Under the pieces are notes generated by a model. The model saw nothing but the letters and a program-made list of their open reading frames with translations. It did not search any database and was not told the DNA's origin. The position numbers were made by a program, and so were the translations under genes. From Phenylobacterium deserti (GTDB taxonomy: Bacteria > Pseudomonadota > Alphaproteobacteria > Caulobacterales > Caulobacteraceae), in assembly GCA_943332615.1 (NCBI GenBank), contig CALQQB010000009.1, positions 27,512-91,511 on the forward strand: a stretch of 64,000 nucleotides of DNA, given 5' to 3'. Numbering within the stretch: the first letter of the stretch is position 1; each line of letters begins with the position of its first letter. Positions 25,284 through 33,304 of this stretch are shown here, piece by piece.

Positions 25284-27119
25284 ATGGCGACGTATTTCTT
25301 TGAAACCATCACCGACGCTCAGGCGGCCGGGTACACCAACGCAACCGACCAGCTGGTCTTCCAGGCCTCGGCCGAGCGCGGCAGCATCACGACGGTCCGC
25401 TACAATGCGGCCACGGCGACCTCGGCCGCCACGATCACGCTCGTCTCGGGCGTGTCCGGCAAGGCTGTGACCTTCCCGAGCACGTTTGCGAACGAGACCA
25501 ACGTCGTGGTCCCGGACAGCTCGACGCTGTTCGTCGGCGCCACCGGCAACGATACGCCGACCGCCCTGACCCAAACGACCGACTTCAGCGACGGCCTGTA
25601 TGGCGGCCTGGGTGACGACACCCTCGACGGCGGCAGCGGCGCGGACCTGCTCCAGGGCAACGCCGGCAACGACTCGCTCGTCGGCGCCTCCGGCAACGAC
25701 ACCATCTACGGCGGGGCCGGCAACGACGCCGTGACGATCGGCTCGGGCAACAACTTCGCCCAGGGCAACCTCGGCGACGACACCATCGACGGCACGGGTT
25801 CGGGCTCCAGCACTGTGCTGGGCGGCCAGGGCGCCGACAGCCTCCTCGGCGGCACGGGCAGCGACTTCCTGAACGGCAACTCCGGCGCCGACATTATCGA
25901 CGGCGGCGCCGGTAGTGACACGATCTTCGGTGAAAGCGGCAACGACGTCATCAGCACCGCGCCGGCAAACGGCCAAACCGTCTCCGTCGATGGCGGCACG
26001 GGCGACGACACCATCGCCCACGCGGGTGGTGGCTTCCCGTCGATTGTTGGCGGCGACGGCAACGACAGCATCTCGGTCACCGCCGGCGGCGGGGGCTTCC
26101 TGCAGGGCAATGCTGGCAATGATACCATCACCACCAACTCGAAAGGCCAGGACACCATCCTCGGCGGCCAGGGCAACGACATCCTGACCAGCACCGACGC
26201 TGGCTTTGACATCCTCAACGGCAACCTCGGCGACGATACCCTGGTTGGTTCGTCGGATGGCTGCAACCTGATCGGCGAAGACGGCAACGACTCCCTCCTC
26301 GGAGGTGCTGCGTTTGACTCGCTCGTCGGCGGCGCTGGCAACGACACCATCACCACGGGGGCCGGTCGTGACATTGTGTCCGGCGGCGACGGCAACGACG
26401 TGATCACCAACGCTGGTGGTGGCAACGACATCATCGACGCGGGCGCTGGCAACGACAGTGTCATCGGTGGCGCCAACGTCGATAACATTACGCTCGGGGA
26501 CGGCGACGACACCGCGACCGGCGATGCGAGCAACGACGTGATCACCGGCGGCAACGGCAACGACAACATCCTCGGCGGCCTGGGCGACGACGGTCTGACC
26601 GGTGGTGAGGGCAACGACACCCTCACCGGCGACGTCGGCAATGACACCATCGACGGCGGTGGCGGCAACGACAACATCAGCGCCGGCTCCGGCAGCGACG
26701 GTCTCAACGGCGGCGACGGTAACGACACCATCAACGGCGGCTCTGGCACGGAACTGCTCCGTGGTGGCAATGGCGATGATCGGTTCGCCTTCTCCTCGGG
26801 CGACTCCGGCACCACCCCTGGCGCGCTCGACCAGATCCTGGACTGGCAGTCGGGCGACTCGATCGACTTCGGCGGGCTCGGCACTGCGGTCGATGGCTCC
26901 ACCTACCTGGAGCTGACGGCCTCGTCCTTCGACGCCGCCCTGGCCCTGGCCACCGCTCAGGCCACCGGCAGCTCGCTCTACGTGGTCGTGCAGGTCGGTT
27001 CCGACGTGGTCGTGTTCGCGAACACGGACGGCGCCTCGACCATCGACGACGCGGTTGTGCTCGTCGGCCGCACCCTGGCCGACATCAGCGCCGCCAACAT
27101 CATCTCCGACATCACCTAA
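25284..27119 (+). CDS. RTX-repeat calcium-binding secreted or surface protein
   Basis: 611 residues, acidic, rich in Gly, Asp, Asn, Ser and Thr, with a single Cys. The N-terminal 100-residue module (YFFETITDAQAAGYTNATDQ..., ending PDSSTLFVGATGND) lacks RTX repeats. Residues about 110-505 carry more than thirty nonapeptide-like units of the GGxGND type, which fold into a calcium beta-roll. The C-terminal about 105 residues (GALDQILDWQSGDSIDF... to ISAANIISDIT) look like the uncleaved type I secretion signal. No N-terminal signal peptide is seen, as expected for this route. Caulobacter S-layer protein RsaA has the same logic but is larger. No ABC or membrane-fusion secretion genes lie nearby, so export must use machinery encoded elsewhere. 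Confidence 0.9.
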   Translation: MATYFFETITDAQAAGYTNATDQLVFQASAERGSITTVRYNAATATSAATITLVSGVSGKAVTFPSTFANETNVVVPDSSTLFVGATGNDTPTALTQTTDFSDGLYGGLGDDTLDGGSGADLLQGNAGNDSLVGASGNDTIYGGAGNDAVTIGSGNNFAQGNLGDDTIDGTGSGSSTVLGGQGADSLLGGTGSDFLNGNSGADIIDGGAGSDTIFGESGNDVISTAPANGQTVSVDGGTGDDTIAHAGGGFPSIVGGDGNDSISVTAGGGGFLQGNAGNDTITTNSKGQDTILGGQGNDILTSTDAGFDILNGNLGDDTLVGSSDGCNLIGEDGNDSLLGGAAFDSLVGGAGNDTITTGAGRDIVSGGDGNDVITNAGGGNDIIDAGAGNDSVIGGANVDNITLGDGDDTATGDASNDVITGGNGNDNILGGLGDDGLTGGEGNDTLTGDVGNDTIDGGGGNDNISAGSGSDGLNGGDGNDTINGGSGTELLRGGNGDDRFAFSSGDSGTTPGALDQILDWQSGDSIDFGGLGTAVDGSTYLELTASSFDAALALATAQATGSSLYVVVQVGSDVVVFANTDGASTIDDAVVLVGRTLADISAANIISDIT

Positions 27120-27141
27120 CGATCCACCCAGACAATGGATC

Positions 27142-27170
27142 GGGCCGCCCCTCGGGGCGGCCCTTTTCGT
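27142..27170 (+). terminator. Rho-independent terminator of the RTX gene
   Basis: gggccgcccc-tc-ggggcggccc, a perfect 10-bp GC stem (or 9 bp with a ctcg loop), followed directly by ttttcgttt. It starts 22 bases after the RTX stop. This is the cleanest intrinsic terminator in the window and implies a strongly expressed, single-gene transcript. Confidence 0.92.
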
Positions 27171-27223
27171 TTGCGGCCCGTTTTCTTTGGATGCGGCCGC
27201 CGGTCACGCTATGACCCGCACAG

Positions 27224-27304
27224 ATGTCCAACGCCGCGATCTACCTGCATCCCAACGCCTTCGACACCACCGGCAAGGCCCTTCGGACTGAATTCGGGGA
27301 CTGA
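27224..27304 (+). pseudogene. Truncated N-terminus of a possible glycosyltransferase
   Basis: A 26-residue ORF, MSNAAIYLHPNAFDTTGKAL followed by RTEFGD and TGA. The first 20 residues look like a genuine protein start, similar to what I recall for Caulobacter-type glycosyltransferases (YxHPxxFDTxGxxLMGRxxAG). The frame is cut precisely where the tandem actgaattcgggg repeat begins, so the final RTEFGD is repeat sequence. Glycosyltransferases often sit beside secreted surface-layer proteins, which fits its place after the RTX gene. The family call is tentative; the truncation is clearer. Confidence 0.5.
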
Positions 27305-27312
27305 ATTCGGGG
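27287..27312 (+). repeat. Tandem 13-mer actgaattcgggg at a truncation junction
   Basis: Two perfect, adjacent copies of actgaattcgggg, followed by acag. Sequences of the gtccccgaattc type are found at the ends of some insertion elements and REP-associated transposases. Here it marks the junction where the upstream gene fragment ends and the unrelated GST gene region begins. Confidence 0.75.
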
Positions 27313-27356
27313 ACAGGAGCACTGTTCACCAGAGCAGCGCCTATCCAGCGCCCGCG

Positions 27357-28148
27357 TCACCCGAACGGCGGCGCGAAGCGGATATTGTCGCGTTCCAGGC
27401 CCTTTACGACCACGTCGAGGCCGCCGGACTTGATCATCCACTCCAGGCGGTGGTCGCGATACTCGCGCTTGAACAGGCCCTTCTCCACCAGGTCGGCGAC
27501 GTTCGGCATGCTGGCGCCGGCGTTGAGGGCCGCGATGTCGGCGACGCAGGCAGCCACCGACGGCCGGGCGTTGGCGCGGGCCAGCCACTTGGCCAGCTTG
27601 GAACCCTCGGCCGGCGGATTGCCCTGCCCCACCGAGCCGTTGACGTAGGGCACGACCGACAGGTCGCCCCAGCCGAAGCGGTCGCCGTTGAACCATTCGC
27701 GGTCGCCCAGTTCCTTCTCCAGCCAGGCAAAGAAGCCCTCGGTCTGGGCCTTGGCGGCGGCGAACATCGCCTCGGCCTGGGCGCCCTGCGCACGGCGGAA
27801 CCAGCGGATCTCCGAGAGCCCCCAGTTGATCGCCTCGAAGTGAGTGTCCATCACCTCTTCGAGCATCCGCACCCGCGCCCGGTCGGCGGCGCTGTCGGGC
27901 CGCATCGGCGGGTCGGGATAGGCGTCGTCCAGGTATTCCAGGATGATGGTGCTGTCGAAGATGCGGACGTCGCCATCGACCAGGGCCGGCACCTCGCCCC
28001 GCGGACTGGCCTCCACGAACGCCCCCTGCGCGCCGCCCGCGCCCAGGCCGCCCGGCATCGGGGCTTCGTAGGCCAGGCCCTTCTCCCTGAGCGAGATCTT
28101 GACCTTCTGGGCGTAGGGCGAGAGCGGGTGGTCGTAGAGCGTGATCAT
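27357..28148 (-). CDS. Glutathione S-transferase family protein, 263 aa
   Basis: From ATG 28148, which overlaps the upstream GST stop by 4 bases (ATGA); the 458-residue ORF in the track is a read-through extension of this gene. The thioredoxin-like domain reads MITLYDHPLSPYAQKVKISLREKGL, EASPRGEVPALVDGD, FDSTIILEYLDDAYP; the helical domain has GDRFGWGDLSVVPYV, with the N-capping Asp. A C-terminal extension of about 40 residues (EYRDHRLEWMIKSGGLDVV) is unusual. It is the last gene of a four-gene operon. Confidence 0.9.
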   Translation of the reverse strand: MITLYDHPLSPYAQKVKISLREKGLAYEAPMPGGLGAGGAQGAFVEASPRGEVPALVDGDVRIFDSTIILEYLDDAYPDPPMRPDSAADRARVRMLEEVMDTHFEAINWGLSEIRWFRRAQGAQAEAMFAAAKAQTEGFFAWLEKELGDREWFNGDRFGWGDLSVVPYVNGSVGQGNPPAEGSKLAKWLARANARPSVAACVADIAALNAGASMPNVADLVEKGLFKREYRDHRLEWMIKSGGLDVVVKGLERDNIRFAPPFG

Positions 28149-28780
28149 GACCTTAGCGCCTCGTCCAAATCCATTTTCTGCGCCGCCTTCGCGGCCTTGA
28201 ACGCGGGCCGTGCGCTGAGCCGCGCCCAATAGGCCTGCAGCGCCGGTGAAAACTTTTCGTCCAGCTTCAGCTGTCGCGCCAGCAGCAGCGCATACCCCAC
28301 GGAAATATCGGCCGCCGTGAACCGATCGGCGCATAGCCAGTCGCCCGTCTCCAGCGCCCGATCCACATGCCGCAGCCGGCTCAGGAACCACTGGGCGTAG
28401 TCGTCGGCCACCACCTCCGCCTTTCCTGGCTCGAACTGCCGGTAGCGCAGCACCAGCGTCTGCGGGAACGTCAGCGTCGCCTCGCCGAAATGCAGCCAGT
28501 TCAGCCAGGCGCCATAGGCGGGGTCGTCCACCTCCACCGCCAGGTCCGACGGCCCGTGGCGGGTGACCAGGTACTGCACGATCGCAGCGCTCTCGGTCAT
28601 GAAGGTCTCGCCGTCGCGCAGCGCCGGGATGGTGCCGAGCGGGTTGATCGCCAGATAGGCCTTCTCCCGCACCCGGGGCGGGAACGGCAGCAGGTGCAGT
28701 TCGTACTTGAGGCCCAGCTCCTCCAGCGCCCACAGGGGACGGAAGGACCGCGCGTCAGGGCAATGCCAGAGCTCAATCAC
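28145..28780 (-). CDS. Glutathione S-transferase family protein, 211 aa
   Basis: A standard-length GST: MIELWHCPDARSFRPLWALEELGLKYEL with PDARSFR at the active site, then LGTIPALRDGETFMTESAAIVQYL and the helical domain with DRFTAADISVGYAL. The TESAAI motif binds the glutathione gamma-glutamyl group. It sits between a crotonase (2-base gap) and a second GST (4-base overlap). Two different GSTs in one catabolic operon suggest sequential glutathione conjugation and thiolysis, as in beta-aryl-ether or epoxide degradation, but this is inference. Confidence 0.92.
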   Translation of the reverse strand: MIELWHCPDARSFRPLWALEELGLKYELHLLPFPPRVREKAYLAINPLGTIPALRDGETFMTESAAIVQYLVTRHGPSDLAVEVDDPAYGAWLNWLHFGEATLTFPQTLVLRYRQFEPGKAEVVADDYAQWFLSRLRHVDRALETGDWLCADRFTAADISVGYALLLARQLKLDEKFSPALQAYWARLSARPAFKAAKAAQKMDLDEALRS

Positions 28781-28782
28781 GT

Positions 28783-29580
28783 CTAGCTGTCCCGCTTGCT
28801 GTAGACCGGCTTGCGCTTCTCCAGGAACGCCTGGACGCCCTCCTGGAAGTCGCCGTCCGAGCTGGCCAGGATCTGGTTGCGGTCCTCCATGGCGATGGTG
28901 GCCTCCAACCCTTGCGCGTCGATGGCGTGGTTCAACGCCTCCTTGGTCAGGCGCAGGCCCAGCGGCGTGGCGTGCAGCATGTCGTCGACGAAGCCGCGCG
29001 CCTCGGCTTCCATCTGATCGCGCTCGATCACCCGGCTGACCAGGCCCAGCTGATAGGCGCGCTCGGCGGTGATGAAGCGGCCGGTCAGCATATATTCGGC
29101 CGCCACCGAGGACCCCACCATGCGCGGCAGGAAGTAGCTGACCCCGATGTCGCAGGCCGACAGCCCGATGCGGATGAAAGCGGCGTTCATGCGCACATCC
29201 GGCGTCGCCAGCCGCACGTCGGACGCCAGGGCCAGGGCGAAGCCGCCGCCGGCCGCAGCCCCGGTGACGCAGGCGATGATCGGCTGCGGACAGCGCCGCA
29301 TGGCGATGACGATCTCGCTGATCTCGCGCTGGCGGGTGAGGCCGGCGCCGATGCCGCGTGGCGCCTGCGGGTCGCCCCGTTCCTTCAGGTCCAGCCCGGC
29401 GCAGAACGCCTTCCCGGCGCCTTGCAGCACCACCACGCGGACGTCGCGCCGCCAGTACAAACCGACGAAGAATTCCCGCAGTTCGGTGACCAGGTTGCGC
29501 GAGAGCGCGTTCAGCCGGTCGGGCCGGTTCATGGTCGCCCAGACGACCTCACCCTCCTGGCGCAGTTCCAGATCGGCCAT
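28783..29580 (-). CDS. Crotonase-family protein
   Basis: 265 residues with the oxyanion regions GKAFCAGLDLKERGD and TGAAAGGGFALALASDVR. At the first catalytic position the usual Glu appears replaced (AAFIRIGLSACDIG), with a nearby Asp; the second Glu seems retained in AAEYMLTG. This D-containing variant is common among crotonases of unknown specificity. The gene starts 2 bases after the epoxide-hydrolase-like gene and ends 2 bases before a GST gene. Confidence 0.9.
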   Translation of the reverse strand: MADLELRQEGEVVWATMNRPDRLNALSRNLVTELREFFVGLYWRRDVRVVVLQGAGKAFCAGLDLKERGDPQAPRGIGAGLTRQREISEIVIAMRRCPQPIIACVTGAAAGGGFALALASDVRLATPDVRMNAAFIRIGLSACDIGVSYFLPRMVGSSVAAEYMLTGRFITAERAYQLGLVSRVIERDQMEAEARGFVDDMLHATPLGLRLTKEALNHAIDAQGLEATIAMEDRNQILASSDGDFQEGVQAFLEKRKPVYSKRDS

Positions 29581-29582
29581 GC

Positions 29583-30548
29583 TCAGAGCCCCTTCAACCA
29601 GTCGATGAGAATCGCGGACACCTCTGCGGGCCGCTCCTGCTGTGTCCAGTGTCCCACGCCCGGCAGGACGTGGACGCTGCGCAGGTCGGTGACGTGGCCC
29701 CGCATCATCGCGGCCGGGTCGGCGATGCGGCCAAAGCCGTTGAACGCCGGATCACGGTCGCCGCCGATCAGCGCGGTCGGCATCGTCAGCTTGCGGTCCT
29801 TGAACGGCTGCAGCCAGGCGAAGTCGCGCTCGTGGTTGCGATAGCGGCTGATCGGCCCCCGGAAGCCCGAGGCCTCGAACTCGGCGACGTAGTAGTCGAG
29901 GTCGGCCGCCGACAGCCACGCCGGGAACTGGCCGGGGTCCTTCATGCCTTCCAGCATGGTCGCCCCATGCGCCTTCTGCGGCCAGCTGCCCTCCGGCGCC
30001 TCGCCAGCGATGCCGAAGTAGAACTTGCGCAGGAAGTCCCGGACGTCCTTCTCGGCCTCGGCCTCCGGCGGCCCCACCTCCTGGAACCACGCCTGGTAGA
30101 AGAAGTGGCCCTTGTCGGTGAACAGCTCCTTGAAGATGTCCGTGAACGCGCGGGCCGGAACGCCGCTGAACGGCACCGACAGACCCGCCACGGCGCGGAT
30201 CTTGTCCGGCCGCGACAGCGCGGTGTTCCAGACGATGGGCGCGCCCCAGTCGTGGCCGATGAGGATCGGGTTTTCGCCGGGCGACAGCGCCTCGGCCGCG
30301 CCGATCACGTCGCCGGTCAGCTCTTCCATCGAATAGGCCGCGATGGGCAGCGGCTTGTCCGACCCGCCGTAGCCGCGGACGTCGATGGCGGCGGCCGTGA
30401 AGCCCGCCGCAGCGATCGGTCCGATCTGGTGGCGCCACGAGTACCAGCTCTCCGGGAACCCATGGACCATGAGCACCAGCGGCCCCTTGCCCTCGACCGC
30501 GACGCGCAGCTTGGCGCGGCCGGCGTCGATGTTGCGGAATTCAGGCAT
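29583..30548 (-). CDS. Alpha/beta hydrolase, epoxide hydrolase-like
   Basis: About 321 residues from ATG 30548 (GGGAG four bases upstream). HGFPESWYSWRHQ forms the oxyanion loop, and the nucleophile elbow GHDWGAP carries Asp rather than Ser, typical of epoxide hydrolases and haloalkane dehalogenases. The late His is in GVGHWTQQERP. A lid region lies between. The likely reaction is hydrolysis of an epoxide to a diol. It is the first gene of an operon with a crotonase and two GSTs, and diverges from another crotonase gene 123 bases away. Confidence 0.9.
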   Translation of the reverse strand: MPEFRNIDAGRAKLRVAVEGKGPLVLMVHGFPESWYSWRHQIGPIAAAGFTAAAIDVRGYGGSDKPLPIAAYSMEELTGDVIGAAEALSPGENPILIGHDWGAPIVWNTALSRPDKIRAVAGLSVPFSGVPARAFTDIFKELFTDKGHFFYQAWFQEVGPPEAEAEKDVRDFLRKFYFGIAGEAPEGSWPQKAHGATMLEGMKDPGQFPAWLSAADLDYYVAEFEASGFRGPISRYRNHERDFAWLQPFKDRKLTMPTALIGGDRDPAFNGFGRIADPAAMMRGHVTDLRSVHVLPGVGHWTQQERPAEVSAILIDWLKGL

Positions 30549-30671
30549 GGCGCTCCCTCGCGGTCTTGGGCCCATCTTCCCCCGCCGCCCAGCCCTGGCA
30601 AGACTGACCCGGCGTCACCGTTGACCGCGCCTGCCGCAGGGCGAACCATGGCGAGAACGGAAGGAGCGCCC

Positions 30672-31484
30672 ATGGTCTCGCTGACCGAGAAGAGCGCCGG
30701 GTTCGAGAACGTGCTCTGCACGGTGGACGACCATGTCGCGACCATCACGCTCAACCGCCCGCACCGGCGCAACGCGCTGAACTACCGGGCCTATGACGAG
30801 CTGGAACAGGCGCTGCGCACCGCCACCGCCGACCCGGACGTGCGCTGCGTGATCGTCACCGGCGCCGACCCGGCGTTCTGCTCCGGCGACGACGTGGGCG
30901 AGATCATGGCCGGGCCGAAGCCGGCGTCGCGGGCCCCGATGCCCGTCACCTTCCAGGCCACGCCCGCCGCCATCGCCGCCCTGGAGTGCGACAAACCGGT
31001 GATCGCCGCCGTCAACGGCGCGGCCGTGGGCTGGGGGATGGAGCTGGCGCTGTTCGCCGACATCCGCATCGCCTCGGAGAAGGCCAGGTTCGGCGAGCTG
31101 TTCGTCAAGCGCGGCCTGGTCTGCGACGTCGGCGGCTTCTACCGGCTGCCGGCCATCGTTGGCCCCGCCAAGGCCGCGGAACTGCTGTTCACCGGCGACA
31201 TTTTCGACGCCGCCGAGGCCCTGCGCATCGGCCTGGTCACCCAGGTCACCGCCCACGACGACCTGATGCCCCAGGCCCGGGCGCTCGCCGCCCGCATCGC
31301 CGCCAACCCGCCGCTGGCCGTGCGTCACCTGAAAGCCGGGCTGACCCGCTATGCCTATGGCGACCCGCGCGAGATCGGGGCCTGGGCGATCGAGAAGATC
31401 CGCCTGCTGATGCAGACAGAGGATCACAAGGAGGGCGTCGCCAGCTTCCTCGAGAAGCGGCAGCCCACATTCCACGGCAAATAG
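30672..31484 (+). CDS. Enoyl-CoA hydratase/crotonase family protein
   Basis: 270 residues, the real C-terminal part of the misleading ORF 29649..31484. ATG 30672 is preceded by AAGGAG. It has [33 protein letters not shown] and [18 protein letters not shown]. One catalytic Glu looks substituted (GELFVKRG), the other kept (KAAELLFTG). The SDR gene starts 13 bases after the stop, so both likely act on the same acyl-CoA series. Confidence 0.92.
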   Translation: MVSLTEKSAGFENVLCTVDDHVATITLNRPHRRNALNYRAYDELEQALRTATADPDVRCVIVTGADPAFCSGDDVGEIMAGPKPASRAPMPVTFQATPAAIAALECDKPVIAAVNGAAVGWGMELALFADIRIASEKARFGELFVKRGLVCDVGGFYRLPAIVGPAKAAELLFTGDIFDAAEALRIGLVTQVTAHDDLMPQARALAARIAANPPLAVRHLKAGLTRYAYGDPREIGAWAIEKIRLLMQTEDHKEGVASFLEKRQPTFHGK

Positions 31485-31497
31485 GGACACCCACCCC

Positions 31498-32262
31498 ATG
31501 ACCACCCGATCCGTCGCCGGCCTGACCGTGTTGATCACCGGCGCGGCCAGCGGCATGGGCCGCGCCACCGCCGAAGTCTTCGCCGCCGAGGGCGCCCACG
31601 TGGCGGTCATCGACATCGCCGCCGAGAGCGTCCGCGAGGTGGCCGACGACCTGACCCACCGCGGCTATTCGGCCGAGGCCTGGACACTGGATATCGGCGA
31701 TCCCGAGGCGATCAAGACCGTGGTCGCGGCCGTGGCGGCGCGGTTCGGCGGACTGGACATCCTGGTCAACAACGCCGGTATCTCGGCCTTCTCGCCCATC
31801 GACTCGGAGCACTACGACGCCGTCTGGGACCGCGCCTTCTCGATCCTGATCACCGCCCAGCAGCGCCTGATCCGCGCCGCCCTGCCCCATCTGCGCAAGT
31901 CCGCCTCGCCGCGCATCGTCAACATCGCCTCCACCGAAGCGTTGGGCGCCACCAGCCGCGACAGCCCCTATTCCGCGGCCAAGGCGGCGGTCACCGGCCT
32001 GACCCGGGCCCTGGCTGTCGAGCTCGGACCGGAGGGGATCACGGTCAACTGCATCTGTCCGGGCCCGATCCTCACCGGCATGACCGAAGCCGTCCCCGAC
32101 GCGGACAAGCAGCTGTTCGCCAAACGCCGCACGGCGCTGCGCCGCTATGGTCGACCCGAAGAGGTGGCGCACATGACGCTCAGCCTCTGCCTCCCGGCCG
32201 CCTCCTACATCACCGGGGCGACCATCCCCGTGGACGGCGGCCTGATGGCGCGCAACGCCTGA
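31498..32262 (+). CDS. SDR-family oxidoreductase
   Basis: A 254-residue classical SDR with [23 protein letters not shown], catalytic Ser in NIASTEA and YSAAK (YxxxK). The ending [10 protein letters not shown] resembles FabG-like 3-hydroxyacyl dehydrogenases. With the preceding crotonase it forms a plausible hydrate-then-oxidise pair. The ribosome binding site is weak, so translation may be coupled to the upstream gene. Confidence 0.93.
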   Translation: MTTRSVAGLTVLITGAASGMGRATAEVFAAEGAHVAVIDIAAESVREVADDLTHRGYSAEAWTLDIGDPEAIKTVVAAVAARFGGLDILVNNAGISAFSPIDSEHYDAVWDRAFSILITAQQRLIRAALPHLRKSASPRIVNIASTEALGATSRDSPYSAAKAAVTGLTRALAVELGPEGITVNCICPGPILTGMTEAVPDADKQLFAKRRTALRRYGRPEEVAHMTLSLCLPAASYITGATIPVDGGLMARNA

Positions 32263-32317
32263 GGGCGGGCAGCCTTTCGGTTGACGGCGCCCCTGCTTCA
32301 GGCGACGCCTTGCAGAA

Positions 32318-33304
32318 ATGCTGGGCCGCGCCGCGCTGATCCTCTGCCTGCTGACCGCGACCGCCGCGGACGCCCAGGGCTACCGTGCGCCCCGCACCGT
32401 CTTCGGCGCGCCCGACCTGGGAGGGACCTGGGACAACGATTCCATGACCCAGCTGCAACGGCCCAAGGGCTTCGCCGCGCTGGTCGCAACACCCTATGAA
32501 GCCGCCGCCTACGAGGCCACGCGCTACGGACGCTATGCGAAGGTGGTCGGCCCGGTCGATCCCAACGCCCCCGCCCCGGAGCCGGACAAGGTCACCGACG
32601 ACGACCGGTTCGAACGCCCGCGCGGCCTGGACCGCATTCGCGGCGAGATTCGCAGTTCGCAGATCGTCGATCCCGCCGACGGCCGCCTGCCCTACACCCC
32701 GCAGGCTCGGGCCGCCGCTGAGAAGGCGCTGAAGGACGAGGATGTCTTCGACCATCCCGAGGGCCGACCGTTCGACGAGCGTTGCCTGCTGGGCGGCGGC
32801 GGCGGCATCGCCGCGCCGATCATCAACCGCGATCACATGCAGATCGTGCAGACCCGTGACCACGTCGCGCTGTTCGGCGAGATGAACCACGAGGTCCGGA
32901 TCGTCCGACTGGGCGCGCGCGATCACCTGCCCCCGGCCATGGCGCCCTGGATGGGCGATCCCATCGGCTGGTGGGAAGGCGATACCCTCGTCGTCGAGAC
33001 CACCCGCCTCAACCCGAACGACGGCTGGCGCTGGAACTCAGGCCTTTGGATCAAGCTCTCCGCCGCCACGCGCATCGTCGAACGCTTCACCCGGACCGGC
33101 CCGGGCGAGATCACCTACAGCTTCCTGGTCGAGGACCCGGCCACCTACACCCAGCCCTGGCGCGGCGAGGCGACGTTCCGGGCGACGACCGCGCCGATCT
33201 TCGAGTTCGCCTGTCATGAAGGCAACTACGCGCTGACCAACATCCTGGCCGGCGGGCGGGCCGAGGACGCACGCAAGGCGAGGGCTGCGGCTACGACCCC
33301 GTGA
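32318..33304 (+). CDS. Secreted protein of unknown function
   Basis: 328 residues beginning with a Sec signal peptide (MLGRAALILCLLTATAADAQ, cleavage likely after ADA). The mature part has motifs I associate with an uncharacterised periplasmic family common in Caulobacterales and Sphingomonadales: PDLGGTWDN, a conserved region MQIVQTRDHVALFGEMNHEVRIVRL, and GDPIGWWEGDTLVVETTRLNPN. No enzyme signature is recognised. It follows the crotonase-SDR pair and ends in a 14-base convergent overlap with the next crotonase gene. Confidence 0.8.
   Translation: MLGRAALILCLLTATAADAQGYRAPRTVFGAPDLGGTWDNDSMTQLQRPKGFAALVATPYEAAAYEATRYGRYAKVVGPVDPNAPAPEPDKVTDDDRFERPRGLDRIRGEIRSSQIVDPADGRLPYTPQARAAAEKALKDEDVFDHPEGRPFDERCLLGGGGGIAAPIINRDHMQIVQTRDHVALFGEMNHEVRIVRLGARDHLPPAMAPWMGDPIGWWEGDTLVVETTRLNPNDGWRWNSGLWIKLSAATRIVERFTRTGPGEITYSFLVEDPATYTQPWRGEATFRATTAPIFEFACHEGNYALTNILAGGRAEDARKARAAATTP

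Noticed and set aside
25600-26800. Short repeated DNA, considered as CRISPR or tandem satellite
   Set aside because: The periodicity is that of RTX nonapeptides in a coding frame; there are no identical repeats with unique spacers.
25706-26902. 398-residue minus-strand ORF opposite the RTX gene, Pro/Ser/Leu repeats
   Set aside because: It is the mirror of the RTX repeats and has no ribosome binding site; periodicity comes from the sense strand.
27357-28733. 458-residue ORF treated as one GST fusion
   Set aside because: The N-terminal half is a shifted shadow of the upstream GST; the true gene starts at 28148 with an ATGA overlap.
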